Shown here one piece after another: positions 6,988 to 12,027 of a stretch of 12,027 nucleotides of DNA (the stretch's first letter is position 1; each line of letters begins with the position of its first letter). The DNA comes from an uncultured Eubacteriales bacterium (GTDB lineage Bacteria; Bacillota; Clostridia; Oscillospirales; CAG-272): the NCBI GenBank assembly GCA_905205065.1, contig CAJLCI010000047.1:1-12027 (forward strand), given 5' to 3'. The translations under genes and the position numbers were made by a program. The notes beneath the pieces were generated by a model that did not search any database, was not told the origin of the DNA, and saw only the letters and a list, made by a program, of their open reading frames with translations.

Positions 6988-7721
6988 CTACTTTCTAACA
7001 AAAATAATATCCCTGTGATAATCCAAGTGTTCTTTCATTTTTGAAGTCATTTTTAATTCATATTCTCTATCTGTCGACAGGTGGAGTTTTGTTCGATCCT
7101 CAACGGAGAGCTGCGATGAAACAATAATCTCCCTAGATTTGTAAATGTAATTAATCCATAGTCGAAAAGTTTATCATATGTAGGACTAAGCAACAAACCA
7201 TTTTCATCGCTGAGTCTTTCTTCGTTATCACTAACCGCCCAAGGCTTAATATGACTTGCGATCAATAACCTCTTAACAGAAACGCCGGTAATAATACAAG
7301 TACTATTGTATTTTTCAAGCAACTTTTTTCGGAACAAGCCTTGTCCAACCCGGGATTTTACAATAGCGGTTCTTTCTGTTTCATTAAGATTCTCGTACCC
7401 TAAAATCGCGTCTTCAACTTCAGATTGGTTGATAATCATGTCTGAGGTTGCTGTTCTAAACATGCGATACTGCTTGAGGGCATTGCTGTACATGTTATTT
7501 CCGGTACTATTCTTTGAAATAAAATCTGGATCTCTCAGTATAATAGGCAAATAAAAATCACACTGCAATACCGACATGTCAAACAACCCAACAGGGATTA
7601 TTCCTTTTTGCTGCATTTCATTTGAAATTGTATTTACAGCCCGAGAGTATTTATAAATCGAGCTGTCGCTTAATGCAGTATTTTCTTTTATCCATAAAGA
7701 TAAATCATCGATAGTAATCAT
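6988..7721 (-). pseudogene. HNH_2-type restriction endonuclease, broken by a single-base frameshift
   Basis: The open frame (7053-7721, 222 aa) encodes an HNH_2 endonuclease. The nuclease core has TCIITGVSVKRLLIASHIKP (141-160, His157), then DENGLLLSP (Asn174) and TYDKLFDYGLITF. The third canonical His position is Tyr182 here, a variant I believe occurs in this family. After FTNLG the in-frame residues become nonsense. The next frame from 7133 down to a TAG at 6988-6990 reads GEIIVSSQLSVEDRTKL and ends EHLDYHRDIIFVRK, the normal C-terminal tail of this family. Adding one G to the GGG (complement of 7131-7133) restores a 244-aa protein. Either a true inactivating deletion or a sequencing error in a short homopolymer explains this. 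AAGGAG lies 11 nt before the ATG. It would be the cutting partner of the adjacent methyltransferase. Confidence 0.82.
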
Positions 7722-7777
7722 AAAAAAGACTACTCCTTATATCAATTTACAACATTTAATGTACGATAAACAGGACT

Positions 7778-7987
7778 TTACTTGCTTGGTACAATCTCAA
7801 CAATATCGTCCATAGTACACTCAAGCGCGGTACAGATCTTTACGAGGACGTCGCTGGAGATGACAGCGCCGTCTTTGCCCATCTTGGTGATGGTGGCGAT
7901 GCTGATGCCGGCTTTTTCGGCGAGTTCTTTCTTTTTCATATCACGGTCGATCAGAAGCTTGAACAATTTTTTATAGCTTGCGGCCAT
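7778..7987 (-). CDS. XRE/Cro-CI family repressor (controller-like)
   Basis: A 69-aa single-domain helix-turn-helix protein: KKKELAEKAGISIATITKMGKDG (18-40) is the HTH, followed by SDVLVKICTALECTMDDIVEIV, typical of short Cro/C1-type regulators. An upstream ATG at 8002 is in frame, but GAGGTG sits 7 nt before the ATG at 7985-7987, so the shorter start (MAASYKKLF) is chosen. It is the first gene of the defence cluster, 56 bp upstream of the HNH gene. Such regulators often set expression timing of restriction-modification genes, as controller (C) proteins do; that role here is inference. A good promoter with repeated motifs lies just upstream, so autoregulation is likely. Confidence 0.8.
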   Translation of the reverse strand: MAASYKKLFKLLIDRDMKKKELAEKAGISIATITKMGKDGAVISSDVLVKICTALECTMDDIVEIVPSK

Positions 7988-8005
7988 TGTATTACACCTC
8001 ATAAA

Positions 8006-8068
8006 TAGTTATAGTTAGTACATTGTATCATTGAAAATCATTATAACACACTCTACTCCAAACATCAA
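8006..8068 (-). promoter_or_regulatory. Promoter and possible operator repeats of the XRE repressor/defence operon
   Basis: Minus-strand TTGATG (complement of 8063-8068), 17-bp spacer, TATAAT (complement of 8040-8045). Overlapping or following it are two direct repeats of ATCATT on a 10-bp period (8027-8032, 8037-8042) and a tandem TAGTTA pair (8006-8011, 8012-8017) between the start point and the ribosome binding site. One-helical-turn spacing suits a small HTH dimer, so these are candidate operators. The promoter is well supported by consensus; the operator call is inference. Confidence 0.55.
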
Positions 8069-8141
8069 CAGTTTTCGGCAGAAAAATACTGCGATTTCAG
8101 CATTTATCAACTTTTTGTTGCAAGTTTTTAATTTCCTCCTT

Positions 8142-8188
8142 GCTTTTTCGTAATTCCCTTTTTCTTTGTCTACTGCGGTGCAAATTTT
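8142..8188. repeat. Right copy of degenerate 47-bp direct repeat
   Basis: Same-orientation partner of 946-992 with 37 of 47 identical bases. It lies upstream (about 74 bp) of the -35 of the XRE promoter on the minus strand, a position parallel to the left copy. Confidence 0.5.
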
Positions 8189-8238
8189 GACTTGAATCAG
8201 GTGCTGGTTGGAGTTATAATAACCGTATAAAAAGCAAT

Positions 8239-8264
8239 CGCCTCTCGCATAAAGGCGAGAGGCG
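8239..8264. terminator. Perfect 10-bp inverted repeat, possible minus-strand terminator
   Basis: CGCCTCTCGC (8239-8248) and GCGAGAGGCG (8255-8264) pair fully around a 6-nt loop. On the minus strand ATTGCTTTTTA follows, a fair U-tract; on the plus strand no T run follows. It may terminate transcription entering from the chromosome side, or be a protein binding palindrome near the attachment site. Confidence 0.4.
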
Positions 8265-8349
8265 GGGAGAGCACAGTATTCTGCGGAAATTTCTGCTGAC
8301 CACATAACAGACCACCTACCGTTTCGGAGCACTCGGAAACAGTGGAGAT

Positions 8350-8369
8350 AAGAGTGCCGAAGAGTGCGG
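8350..8369. repeat. Tandem 10-bp repeat near the attachment site
   Basis: AAGAGTGCCG is followed directly by AAGAGTGCGG, 9 of 10 identical. It lies about 60 bp inside the element from the tRNA-derived core. Tyrosine integrases commonly bind short direct repeats in the arms of their att sites, so this is a candidate arm site. An imperfect palindrome at 8321-8340 precedes it. Confidence 0.35.
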
Positions 8370-8428
8370 TTTTCCGAGCGGAAAGGGGCGGAAAAAGCCA
8401 TTTTCAGCGGAAAGTGCCATCATAAATG

Positions 8429-8475
8429 CGTTTGGGATGTCGATGCCGCAGGTTCGAACCCTGTCACTCCGACCA
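8429..8475 (+). repeat. Attachment site: 3' half of tRNA-Pro(UGG) duplicated by element insertion
   Basis: The sequence reads as the 3' part of a tRNA: anticodon loop TTTGGGA (8431-8437, anticodon TGG), 3' anticodon stem TGTCG (8438-8442), a variable region, T arm with GGTTCGAACC (8451-8460), acceptor strand CACTCCG, discriminator A and CCA (8473-8475). The 5' half is missing: upstream bases do not pair with the anticodon stem, and no CGGAGTG acceptor partner exists before it. This is the signature of a tyrosine-integrase element inserted into the 3' end of tRNA-Pro, leaving an intact copy at the far end and this fragment as the second att site. It marks the element/chromosome border. Confidence 0.75.
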
Positions 8476-8479
8476 AAAA

Positions 8480-8511
8480 CCGCTGAAACATTGGTGTTCA
8501 GCGGTTTTTTT
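8480..8511 (+). terminator. Intrinsic terminator of the original tRNA-Pro
   Basis: CCGCTGAA (8480-8487) and TTCAGCGG (8497-8504) form a perfect eight-base stem with a 9-nt loop, followed by seven T (8505-8511). It sits 4 nt after the tRNA CCA, so it is probably the host tRNA terminator, now separated from the intact tRNA by the element. Confidence 0.8.
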
Positions 8512-8622
8512 ATGCTTATTAGGTATTTTGCCGCCACTTTTCGGAAAAACATATTTTCACGACCGCATAGACAATACAATCGGGTAAAAGTATTCATCCT
8601 TTAATTTATCAAACTCCAACCA

Positions 8623-8835
8623 CTATATTTTGCCCTCGGAAATTATCATAGCACATACTCTGTAATTAAACTTTTCATTGCCTATCTTAAAGGAAACATC
8701 CATTTGATTTTTATCCCGCAAATTTTGATTAGTTAAATACAAGCATATCATACCATTATAAGAAAATACACCCTTGTATCTTCTGTCCCGCTTTGAGTTC
8801 TTTAGCTTTACAATCCGATTCAAATTCATGGACAC
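8623..8835 (-). CDS. Small hypothetical protein, doubtful
   Basis: A 70-aa frame (GTG at 8835 or ATG at 8829) with a basic N-terminus (KLKNSKRDRRYKG) and several beta-strand-like segments (YNGMICLYL, SFKIGNEKFNYRVCAMIIS). No recognised family and no clear ribosome binding site. Its length in this A/T-rich stretch is only slightly suggestive. It could be a fragment of a decayed chromosomal gene next to the integration site. Confidence 0.25.
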   Translation of the reverse strand: MSMNLNRIVKLKNSKRDRRYKGVFSYNGMICLYLTNQNLRDKNQMDVSFKIGNEKFNYRVCAMIISEGKI

Positions 8836-8841
8836 TGTATA

Positions 8842-8870
8842 TTGAATAAAATTAAATCATATGATATAAT
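8842..8870 (+). promoter_or_regulatory. Promoter for the zinc-ribbon membrane protein pair
   Basis: TTGAAT (8842-8847), 17-bp spacer, TATAAT (8865-8870). It predicts a leader of about 120 nt before the ATG at 8998. The leader includes a small hairpin GCGGC-TTTC-GCCGC (8937-8950). Confidence 0.5.
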
Positions 8871-8997
8871 AACCTCACGAAATGCTGACAAAATTAAAGA
8901 TTTTGACCGTTTCGGAGAACATTGAATGACTAAATTGCGGCTTTCGCCGCCGGCGCACAAGTAATTTATGATATATTAAACTTAATGAGGTGACGGT

Positions 8998-9501
8998 ATG
9001 AACGAAAATAATAAAGATTTTGAAAAAGAATACGACTCCTTTAAGGATGTTGCCGAGTTTCAAAATAATATGTTTAACCCGGGTCATTACATCGGTACGG
9101 GTAAAGTACCGCCGACAGTATCCGCTCCGGGTAACGCAGCGCCGATGGCGGTGTTTTGCTTTATTACCTCTGCCGGTATTTTTGCATTTGGCTTATGGCT
9201 GTTCTTTTCTGATGCCCGGGTTGTGTCTTCGGGGCTGATTGAGTCTCCGCTCATAAATAAAATTATTGTCTTAACAATGATGTCGGTAATTTCATTGTTT
9301 TTCCTACTTATGGCTTTAGGTTATACGAGAAAAGCCAAACGGTACTACAGAAAAAAAGCCGCAATTGAAAATGAGGAAACCGACGAAGCGGGCAACGATA
9401 TGATTATGCAGCGCACCTGCCCCAAATGCGGAAAAACCCACGATATTGATTACCCTAAATGCCCGGATTGCGGCTATAATTATCTTGAGCATCGGAACTG
9501 A
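8998..9501 (+). CDS. Membrane protein with two helices and a C-terminal zinc ribbon
   Basis: A 167-aa protein. A charged N-terminus (1-47) with a proline-rich GKVPPTVSAPG stretch is followed by two hydrophobic segments (about 49-70 and 87-109), a basic cytosolic stretch KAKRYYRKK (112-120), an acidic linker, and a zinc ribbon of CPKCG...CPDCG form (Cys141, 144, 155, 158). The family is not recognised; this architecture is common among uncharacterised Firmicutes envelope proteins. The start is supported by GAGGTG 6 nt before the ATG. It is followed 24 bp later by a second zinc-ribbon membrane protein, so they probably form one operon. Function unknown. Confidence 0.75.
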   Translation: MNENNKDFEKEYDSFKDVAEFQNNMFNPGHYIGTGKVPPTVSAPGNAAPMAVFCFITSAGIFAFGLWLFFSDARVVSSGLIESPLINKIIVLTMMSVISLFFLLMALGYTRKAKRYYRKKAAIENEETDEAGNDMIMQRTCPKCGKTHDIDYPKCPDCGYNYLEHRN

Positions 9502-9525
9502 GGATATTACGAAAGGGTTGGGAAA

Positions 9526-10263
9526 ATGGCGGATAATACCGAAAAGAAATGCGAATATTGCGGTGCTGCTTATACTGTAAGCGACGGATATTGCAAACAA
9601 TGCTGGAAAAGGATACCCCCTACCGCCTCCCCGAAGGAAGAATTGTTAAACGGGGTTAAAAAGGCGGATTGGCATTTTTTCATTGATAAAAACGCTTCTC
9701 GCTATGTTGGTATTTATGCTGAAAATGAGAATAAAAAGCTCTTTTTAAGCTGGAACTGGGCGGCATTTTTCTTTGGCGTTAATTGGATGTGTTACCGTAA
9801 AATGTATAAAAACGCGGCGCTTTTTGCGGTTATCTATTCTGTTTTGGCGTTATGCGTAACGCTTTTAATATCCTGCTCTTATCGGGGACAATTAACGCCT
9901 CTTTACAAAGAGGTAGCAGAGTATGAGCAGAATTATAACGCGGATGATTACACGGCAAATAATCCCGATTTAATTATAGAGGTGGACGGACAGCCGATAA
10001 GGGCCTACGAGGCGGAAAAAGAGATATATTACATATCAATTAAGATTACATTATGGTCGGTTCTTGTAATAATAGTTTTACAAATACCCATTGGGCTGTC
10101 AGCCGATTGTATTTACAGGTCGCATATACTTAAAAAAATTAAGTATTCAGACGGCGGAGCATCGTACATAGCTTTTTTTGCGGGCGGTATTTGCAATAAT
10201 ATTTTCAACAGATTTATTGTAAGCCCTATTGCACTTGCTTTGATAAAAATGATTATGAAATAG
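9526..10263 (+). CDS. DUF2628-like membrane protein with N-terminal zinc ribbon
   Basis: A 245-aa protein. An N-terminal zinc ribbon (Cys9, 12, 23, 26: CEYCG and CKQCW) is followed by a soluble part, then LSWNWAAFFFGVNWMCYRKMYKNAALF (74-100), the amphipathic W-N-W/A-A-F-F-F-G/Y-R-K-M-Y signature of DUF2628 proteins. Hydrophobic segments follow at about 97-116 and 174-194 plus a hydrophobic C-terminal stretch (210-241). An extracellular loop (about 118-165) carries acidic residues. The role of DUF2628 proteins is unknown to me. The start has AAAGGG upstream. The neighbouring gene shares a zinc ribbon plus membrane anchor, so the pair may act together. Confidence 0.75.
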   Translation: MADNTEKKCEYCGAAYTVSDGYCKQCWKRIPPTASPKEELLNGVKKADWHFFIDKNASRYVGIYAENENKKLFLSWNWAAFFFGVNWMCYRKMYKNAALFAVIYSVLALCVTLLISCSYRGQLTPLYKEVAEYEQNYNADDYTANNPDLIIEVDGQPIRAYEAEKEIYYISIKITLWSVLVIIVLQIPIGLSADCIYRSHILKKIKYSDGGASYIAFFAGGICNNIFNRFIVSPIALALIKMIMK

Positions 10264-10425
10264 CTTTTTATAAACCGCCAGATCGGCGGAATATAACAGC
10301 ACATTGTTCCCCTGCCATTTTCGGAAATAACGCTTTTAACCGGAAATGGCTTAACTTTTATGGATTTCGGAGTTATTATACAAATAACAAAGCCGGTTGA
10401 AATTTGACTCTGTTTGGAGACTTAA
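10264..10425. other. Convergent intergenic region with inverted repeats
   Basis: Lies between the plus-strand membrane operon and minus-strand ogt. CCGCC/GGCGG (10275-10289) is a short hairpin, and GCCATTTTCGG (10314-10324) pairs with CCGGAAATGGC (10340-10350) over 11 positions with one G-U, followed by TTAACTTTTA. The second is the better candidate for a plus-strand terminator, though its T run is broken. No gene is seen. Confidence 0.4.
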
Positions 10426-10959
10426 TTATAGTGCCGTACCGCTCTTAGGTACAAAAAAGCTGCTCATATCGGTATGCTCCAGCTCCAGCAGCTTTATTTT
10501 TTTGTCAATTCCGCCGGCATACCCGGTCAGGCTGCCGTTTGTACCAACCACGCGGTGGCAGGGAATAATGATAGATATTTCATTGTGCCCAACAGCTCCG
10601 CCCACCGCCTGTGCCGACATCCTAGGAAGCTTTTGTTTTTTGGCGAGCTGTCGCGCAATCTCGCCGTAGGTTGTGGTTTTTCCGTAGGGAATTTGCAAGA
10701 GAATTTCCCATACAGCCCTGCGAAACGCAGAACCGACAATATGCAGCGGCGGCATAAAATCCGGTTTCTTGCCTGTGAAGTAAACCTCCAGCCAGCGCTT
10801 TGCTTCCGAAAGTGCCGGGGTGTTCTGCTCTGTATACCCGGCAGGCAGGCTGCGGGCAAAATATTTTTGCCCGTTAAACCATAAGCCGGTCAGACCGATT
10901 TCATCTGCCGCCAGCAGAATACCACCCAGCGGAGAATTGTAATGTTGAATAAATGTCAT
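10426..10959 (-). CDS. ogt: Methylated-DNA--[protein]-cysteine S-methyltransferase
   Basis: A 177-aa suicide repair protein that moves the alkyl group of O6-alkylguanine (and O4-alkylthymine) to its own cysteine. The N-terminal RNase H-like domain covers about 1-70. The DNA-binding domain has GSAFRRAVWEILLQIPYGKTTTYGEIA (76-102), then AQAVGGAVGHN (116-126) and the active-site ISIIIPCHRVVG with Cys134. It continues to the conserved GSLTGYAGGIDKK (142-154). Length is normal for Ogt. GAGGTG lies 6 nt before the ATG. It is a single gene on the minus strand, convergent with the membrane pair; it is probably chromosomal housekeeping rather than element cargo. Confidence 0.95.
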   Translation of the reverse strand: MTFIQHYNSPLGGILLAADEIGLTGLWFNGQKYFARSLPAGYTEQNTPALSEAKRWLEVYFTGKKPDFMPPLHIVGSAFRRAVWEILLQIPYGKTTTYGEIARQLAKKQKLPRMSAQAVGGAVGHNEISIIIPCHRVVGTNGSLTGYAGGIDKKIKLLELEHTDMSSFFVPKSGTAL

Positions 10960-11038
10960 AATTTACACCTCAAAATATGTATTTGAAGCCTGCGGTGCTT
11001 CTGATCGGTCATAAACAAAGAGTAAAGAGGTAAGAAGT

Positions 11039-11069
11039 AAAAATCCCCATTCTTACGAATGAGGATTTT
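11039..11069 (-). terminator. Terminator of tRNA-Gly
   Basis: On the minus strand AATCCTCATTC and GAATGGGGATT form an 11-bp stem (one G-U) around a 4-nt loop, ending in a run of T (complement of 11039-11043). It begins at the end of the tRNA CCA. Confidence 0.75.
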
Positions 11070-11143
11070 TGGAGCGGATAATGGGAGTCGAACCCACCTG
11101 TTCAGCTTGGGAAGCTGACATTCTACCGATGAACTATATCCGC
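11070..11143 (-). tRNA. tRNA-Gly (anticodon CCC)
   Basis: A complete 74-nt cloverleaf including encoded CCA. Acceptor GCGGATA (complement of 11137-11143) pairs with TATCCGC (complement of 11074-11080), discriminator T, then CCA. The D loop has GGTAGAAT, the anticodon stem TCAGC/GCTGA encloses TTCCCAA (anticodon CCC), and the T arm has GGTTCGACTCC. It has its own promoter and terminator. Confidence 0.95.
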
Positions 11144-11161
11144 ATTTTGGTTTGTTTTGTT

Positions 11162-11190
11162 ATTATACCATAATTACACAGCTTTTGCAA
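11162..11190 (-). promoter_or_regulatory. Promoter of tRNA-Gly
   Basis: Minus-strand TTGCAA (complement of 11185-11190), 17-bp spacer, TATAAT (complement of 11162-11167). Transcription would begin about 12 nt before the mature tRNA 5' end. Confidence 0.65.
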
Positions 11191-11273
11191 GTATTTTTTA
11201 AACAACATATTTCAAGCAGGCAAGAGCTTAATACATCTCGCTCAACCTTAACAAAAAATTAAATATTTGCTTG

Positions 11274-11316
11274 TTGACAAACGGGTTATTTGTGTTATAA
11301 TAGTTAGCAAGCTAAC
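11274..11316 (+). promoter_or_regulatory. Promoter and MarR operator palindrome
   Basis: TTGACA (11274-11279), 16-bp spacer, TATAAT (11296-11301). GTTAGC-AA-GCTAAC (11303-11308 and 11311-11316) is a perfect palindrome across the expected start point, directly after the -10 box. This is the usual placement for a MarR repressor that controls its own operon; the link to the MarR protein encoded next is inference. Confidence 0.7.
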
Positions 11317-11337
11317 AAATATTAGTGAGGTGATTAT

Positions 11338-11775
11338 GTGCACGGCGAAAAGGACATAGGCTTTGAAATACGCACGCTTTCAAATCTTATAAGGCGCGAT
11401 GTTGAAAGAAACATTGCCAATATGGACCCTAAACCAAACGGACGTATACACGGCTGGGCAATAAATTATTTTTATGAGAACCGCGACAGAGATATTTTTC
11501 AAAAGGATTTTGAAGAAAAATTTTCAATCCGGCGTTCAACCGCAAGCAATATGTTAAAGCTTATGGAAAAGGACGGTTATATTAAACGTGTGAGCGTTGA
11601 AAACGACGCGCGGCTTAAAAAAATCGTGCTGACGGACAAAGCGGTAAAAATTCACACCGAAATATGCAAAGATATTGCCGCGCGGGAGAAAAAGCTGCGA
11701 AAAGGGCTGACCGACGAAGAGCTTGAAGCTTTTTTCCGCATTACCGAAAAGCTTAAAAACAATATGGAAGAATAG
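11338..11775 (+). CDS. MarR family transcriptional regulator
   Basis: A 145-aa winged-helix dimeric repressor. An N-terminal helix (GFEIRTLSNLIRRDVERNI) is followed by HGWAINYFYEN, then the winged helix FQKDFEEKFSIRRSTASNMLKLMEKDGYIKRVSVENDARLKKIVLTDKA (about 54-102). The R-x-S-T-A-S-N-M-L recognition helix and the D-x-R-x-K-K-I-x-L-T wing are typical. The C-terminal helices serve dimerisation. The start is GTG, 5 nt after GAGGTG; an ATG three bases earlier is out of useful frame (ATG TGC). Ten bases separate its stop from the next gene, an ABC exporter, so it probably senses a toxic ligand and represses the exporter. Confidence 0.92.
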   Translation: MHGEKDIGFEIRTLSNLIRRDVERNIANMDPKPNGRIHGWAINYFYENRDRDIFQKDFEEKFSIRRSTASNMLKLMEKDGYIKRVSVENDARLKKIVLTDKAVKIHTEICKDIAAREKKLRKGLTDEELEAFFRITEKLKNNMEE

Positions 11776-11785
11776 GAGAGACAGT

Positions 11786-12027
11786 ATGATAAAAACACTT
11801 ATGGGCAGTATAAGGGAATACAAAAAGCCCTCAATTTTAACCCCGATATTAGTTTCTATTGAGGTTATAGTTGAGTGTGTTATTCCTTTTTATATTGCAA
11901 AGCTTATAAACCACATACAAAACGGCACGGATATGTCGCTTATATTAAAATACGGCCTTATGCTTATTTTATTGGCGTTCGTTTCCCTGTTTTTCGGGGC
12001 TATGGCGGGCAAGACCTGCGCCACGGC
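11786..12027 (+). CDS. ABC transporter transmembrane/ATP-binding protein, N-terminal part (runs off the window)
   Basis: The frame from ATG 11786 stays open to the window end (80 codons). It begins MIKTLMGSIREYKKPSILTP, then a hydrophobic helix ILVSIEVIVECVIPFYIAKLI, then NGTDMSLILKYGLMLILLAFVSLFFGAMAG. This is the start of an ABC exporter membrane domain (ABC_membrane family): the positively charged elbow helix, TM1, short loop and TM2, as in half-transporters of the MsbA/LmrCD type. GGAG lies 6-10 nt before the ATG. MarR plus ABC exporter operons in Clostridia usually encode two half-transporters, so a second one may follow. Nucleotide-binding motifs lie outside the window. Confidence 0.85.
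   Translation, partial: MIKTLMGSIREYKKPSILTPILVSIEVIVECVIPFYIAKLINHIQNGTDMSLILKYGLMLILLAFVSLFFGAMAGKTCAT

Larger units (their letters stand above)
8046..8428. other. Gene-free right end of the element
   Basis: No believable gene. An open frame on the minus strand (8015-8401) has no ribosome binding site and crosses the promoter, repeat and hairpin signals. Contents seen: the right copy of the 47-bp repeat (8142-8188), a perfect 10-bp inverted repeat (8239-8264), an imperfect palindrome (8321-8340), and a tandem 10-bp repeat (8350-8369) close to the tRNA-derived attachment site. Confidence 0.5.

Noticed and set aside
8015..8401. 128-aa minus-strand frame at the element right end
   Set aside because: It runs through hairpins, a direct repeat and the XRE promoter, has no ribosome binding site and shows arginine/cysteine-rich composition typical of a chance frame.
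8429..8475. Functional tRNA-Pro gene
   Set aside because: The 5' acceptor, D arm and 5' anticodon stem are absent, so it cannot fold as a full tRNA; it is only an attachment-site copy.
8316..8597. 93-aa minus-strand frame across the tRNA fragment
   Set aside because: It reads the tRNA 3' half and terminator antisense; GRSDRVRTCGIDIP is a well-known false translation of a tRNA end.
10975..11000. CTGCGGTGC near ogt as a third copy of the 47-bp repeat
   Set aside because: Only nine bases match and the flanks do not, so it is within chance expectation.
1..12027. CRISPR arrays, insertion sequences and retron-like RNAs
   Set aside because: No regularly spaced repeats, transposase frames or reverse transcriptase motifs were seen in the window.

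Overview
The window looks like a low-to-mid GC Clostridia chromosome (Oscillospirales/Eubacteriales-like) carrying the right-hand end of an integrated mobile element. This rests on A/T-rich codon use, AGGAGG-type ribosome binding sites, TTGACA/TATAAT promoters, the protein families present, and a tRNA-Pro(UGG) 3' fragment ending in CCA. All names come from reading motifs by eye; no search was run.

Element part (1 to about 8475). All genes here lie on the minus strand. At the left are a small winged-helix protein and an excisionase-like protein, translationally coupled and transcribed from a strong promoter (887-915) through a long hairpin followed by a U-rich tract (772-832), so excision functions probably have an attenuated leader. 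The cargo is a defence island, read right to left: an XRE repressor (7778-7987), an HNH endonuclease gene broken by a one-base frameshift (6988-7721), a Vsr-type nick endonuclease (6550-6966), a Dcm-like C5-cytosine methyltransferase (5420-6547), a DrmE-like protein (2737-5376) and the N-terminal half of DrmA (1215-2726). DrmE, DrmA and a 5mC methyltransferase are components of class 2 DISARM. Here DrmA stops just before its helicase motor, drmB and drmC are absent, and the tail of an unrelated small gene (probably DUF6809-like) begins almost at the DrmA stop codon. The island therefore looks like a decayed DISARM/restriction locus in which methylation and mismatch nicking are intact while the HNH nuclease and the helicase motor are broken.

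The right element boundary is a duplicated tRNA-Pro 3' half (8429-8475), followed by what is probably the host tRNA terminator. The intact tRNA and the integrase should lie left of the window. A degenerate 47-bp direct repeat (946-992 and 8142-8188) brackets the cargo.

Chromosome part (8476-12027). This holds a doubtful small minus-strand ORF, a two-gene plus-strand unit for zinc-ribbon membrane proteins (the second of the DUF2628 type), an O6-methylguanine-DNA methyltransferase (ogt) on the minus strand, a tRNA-Gly(CCC) gene with its own promoter and terminator, and a MarR regulator with an operator-like palindrome at its promoter. The MarR gene is followed at once by an ABC exporter gene that runs off the window end.
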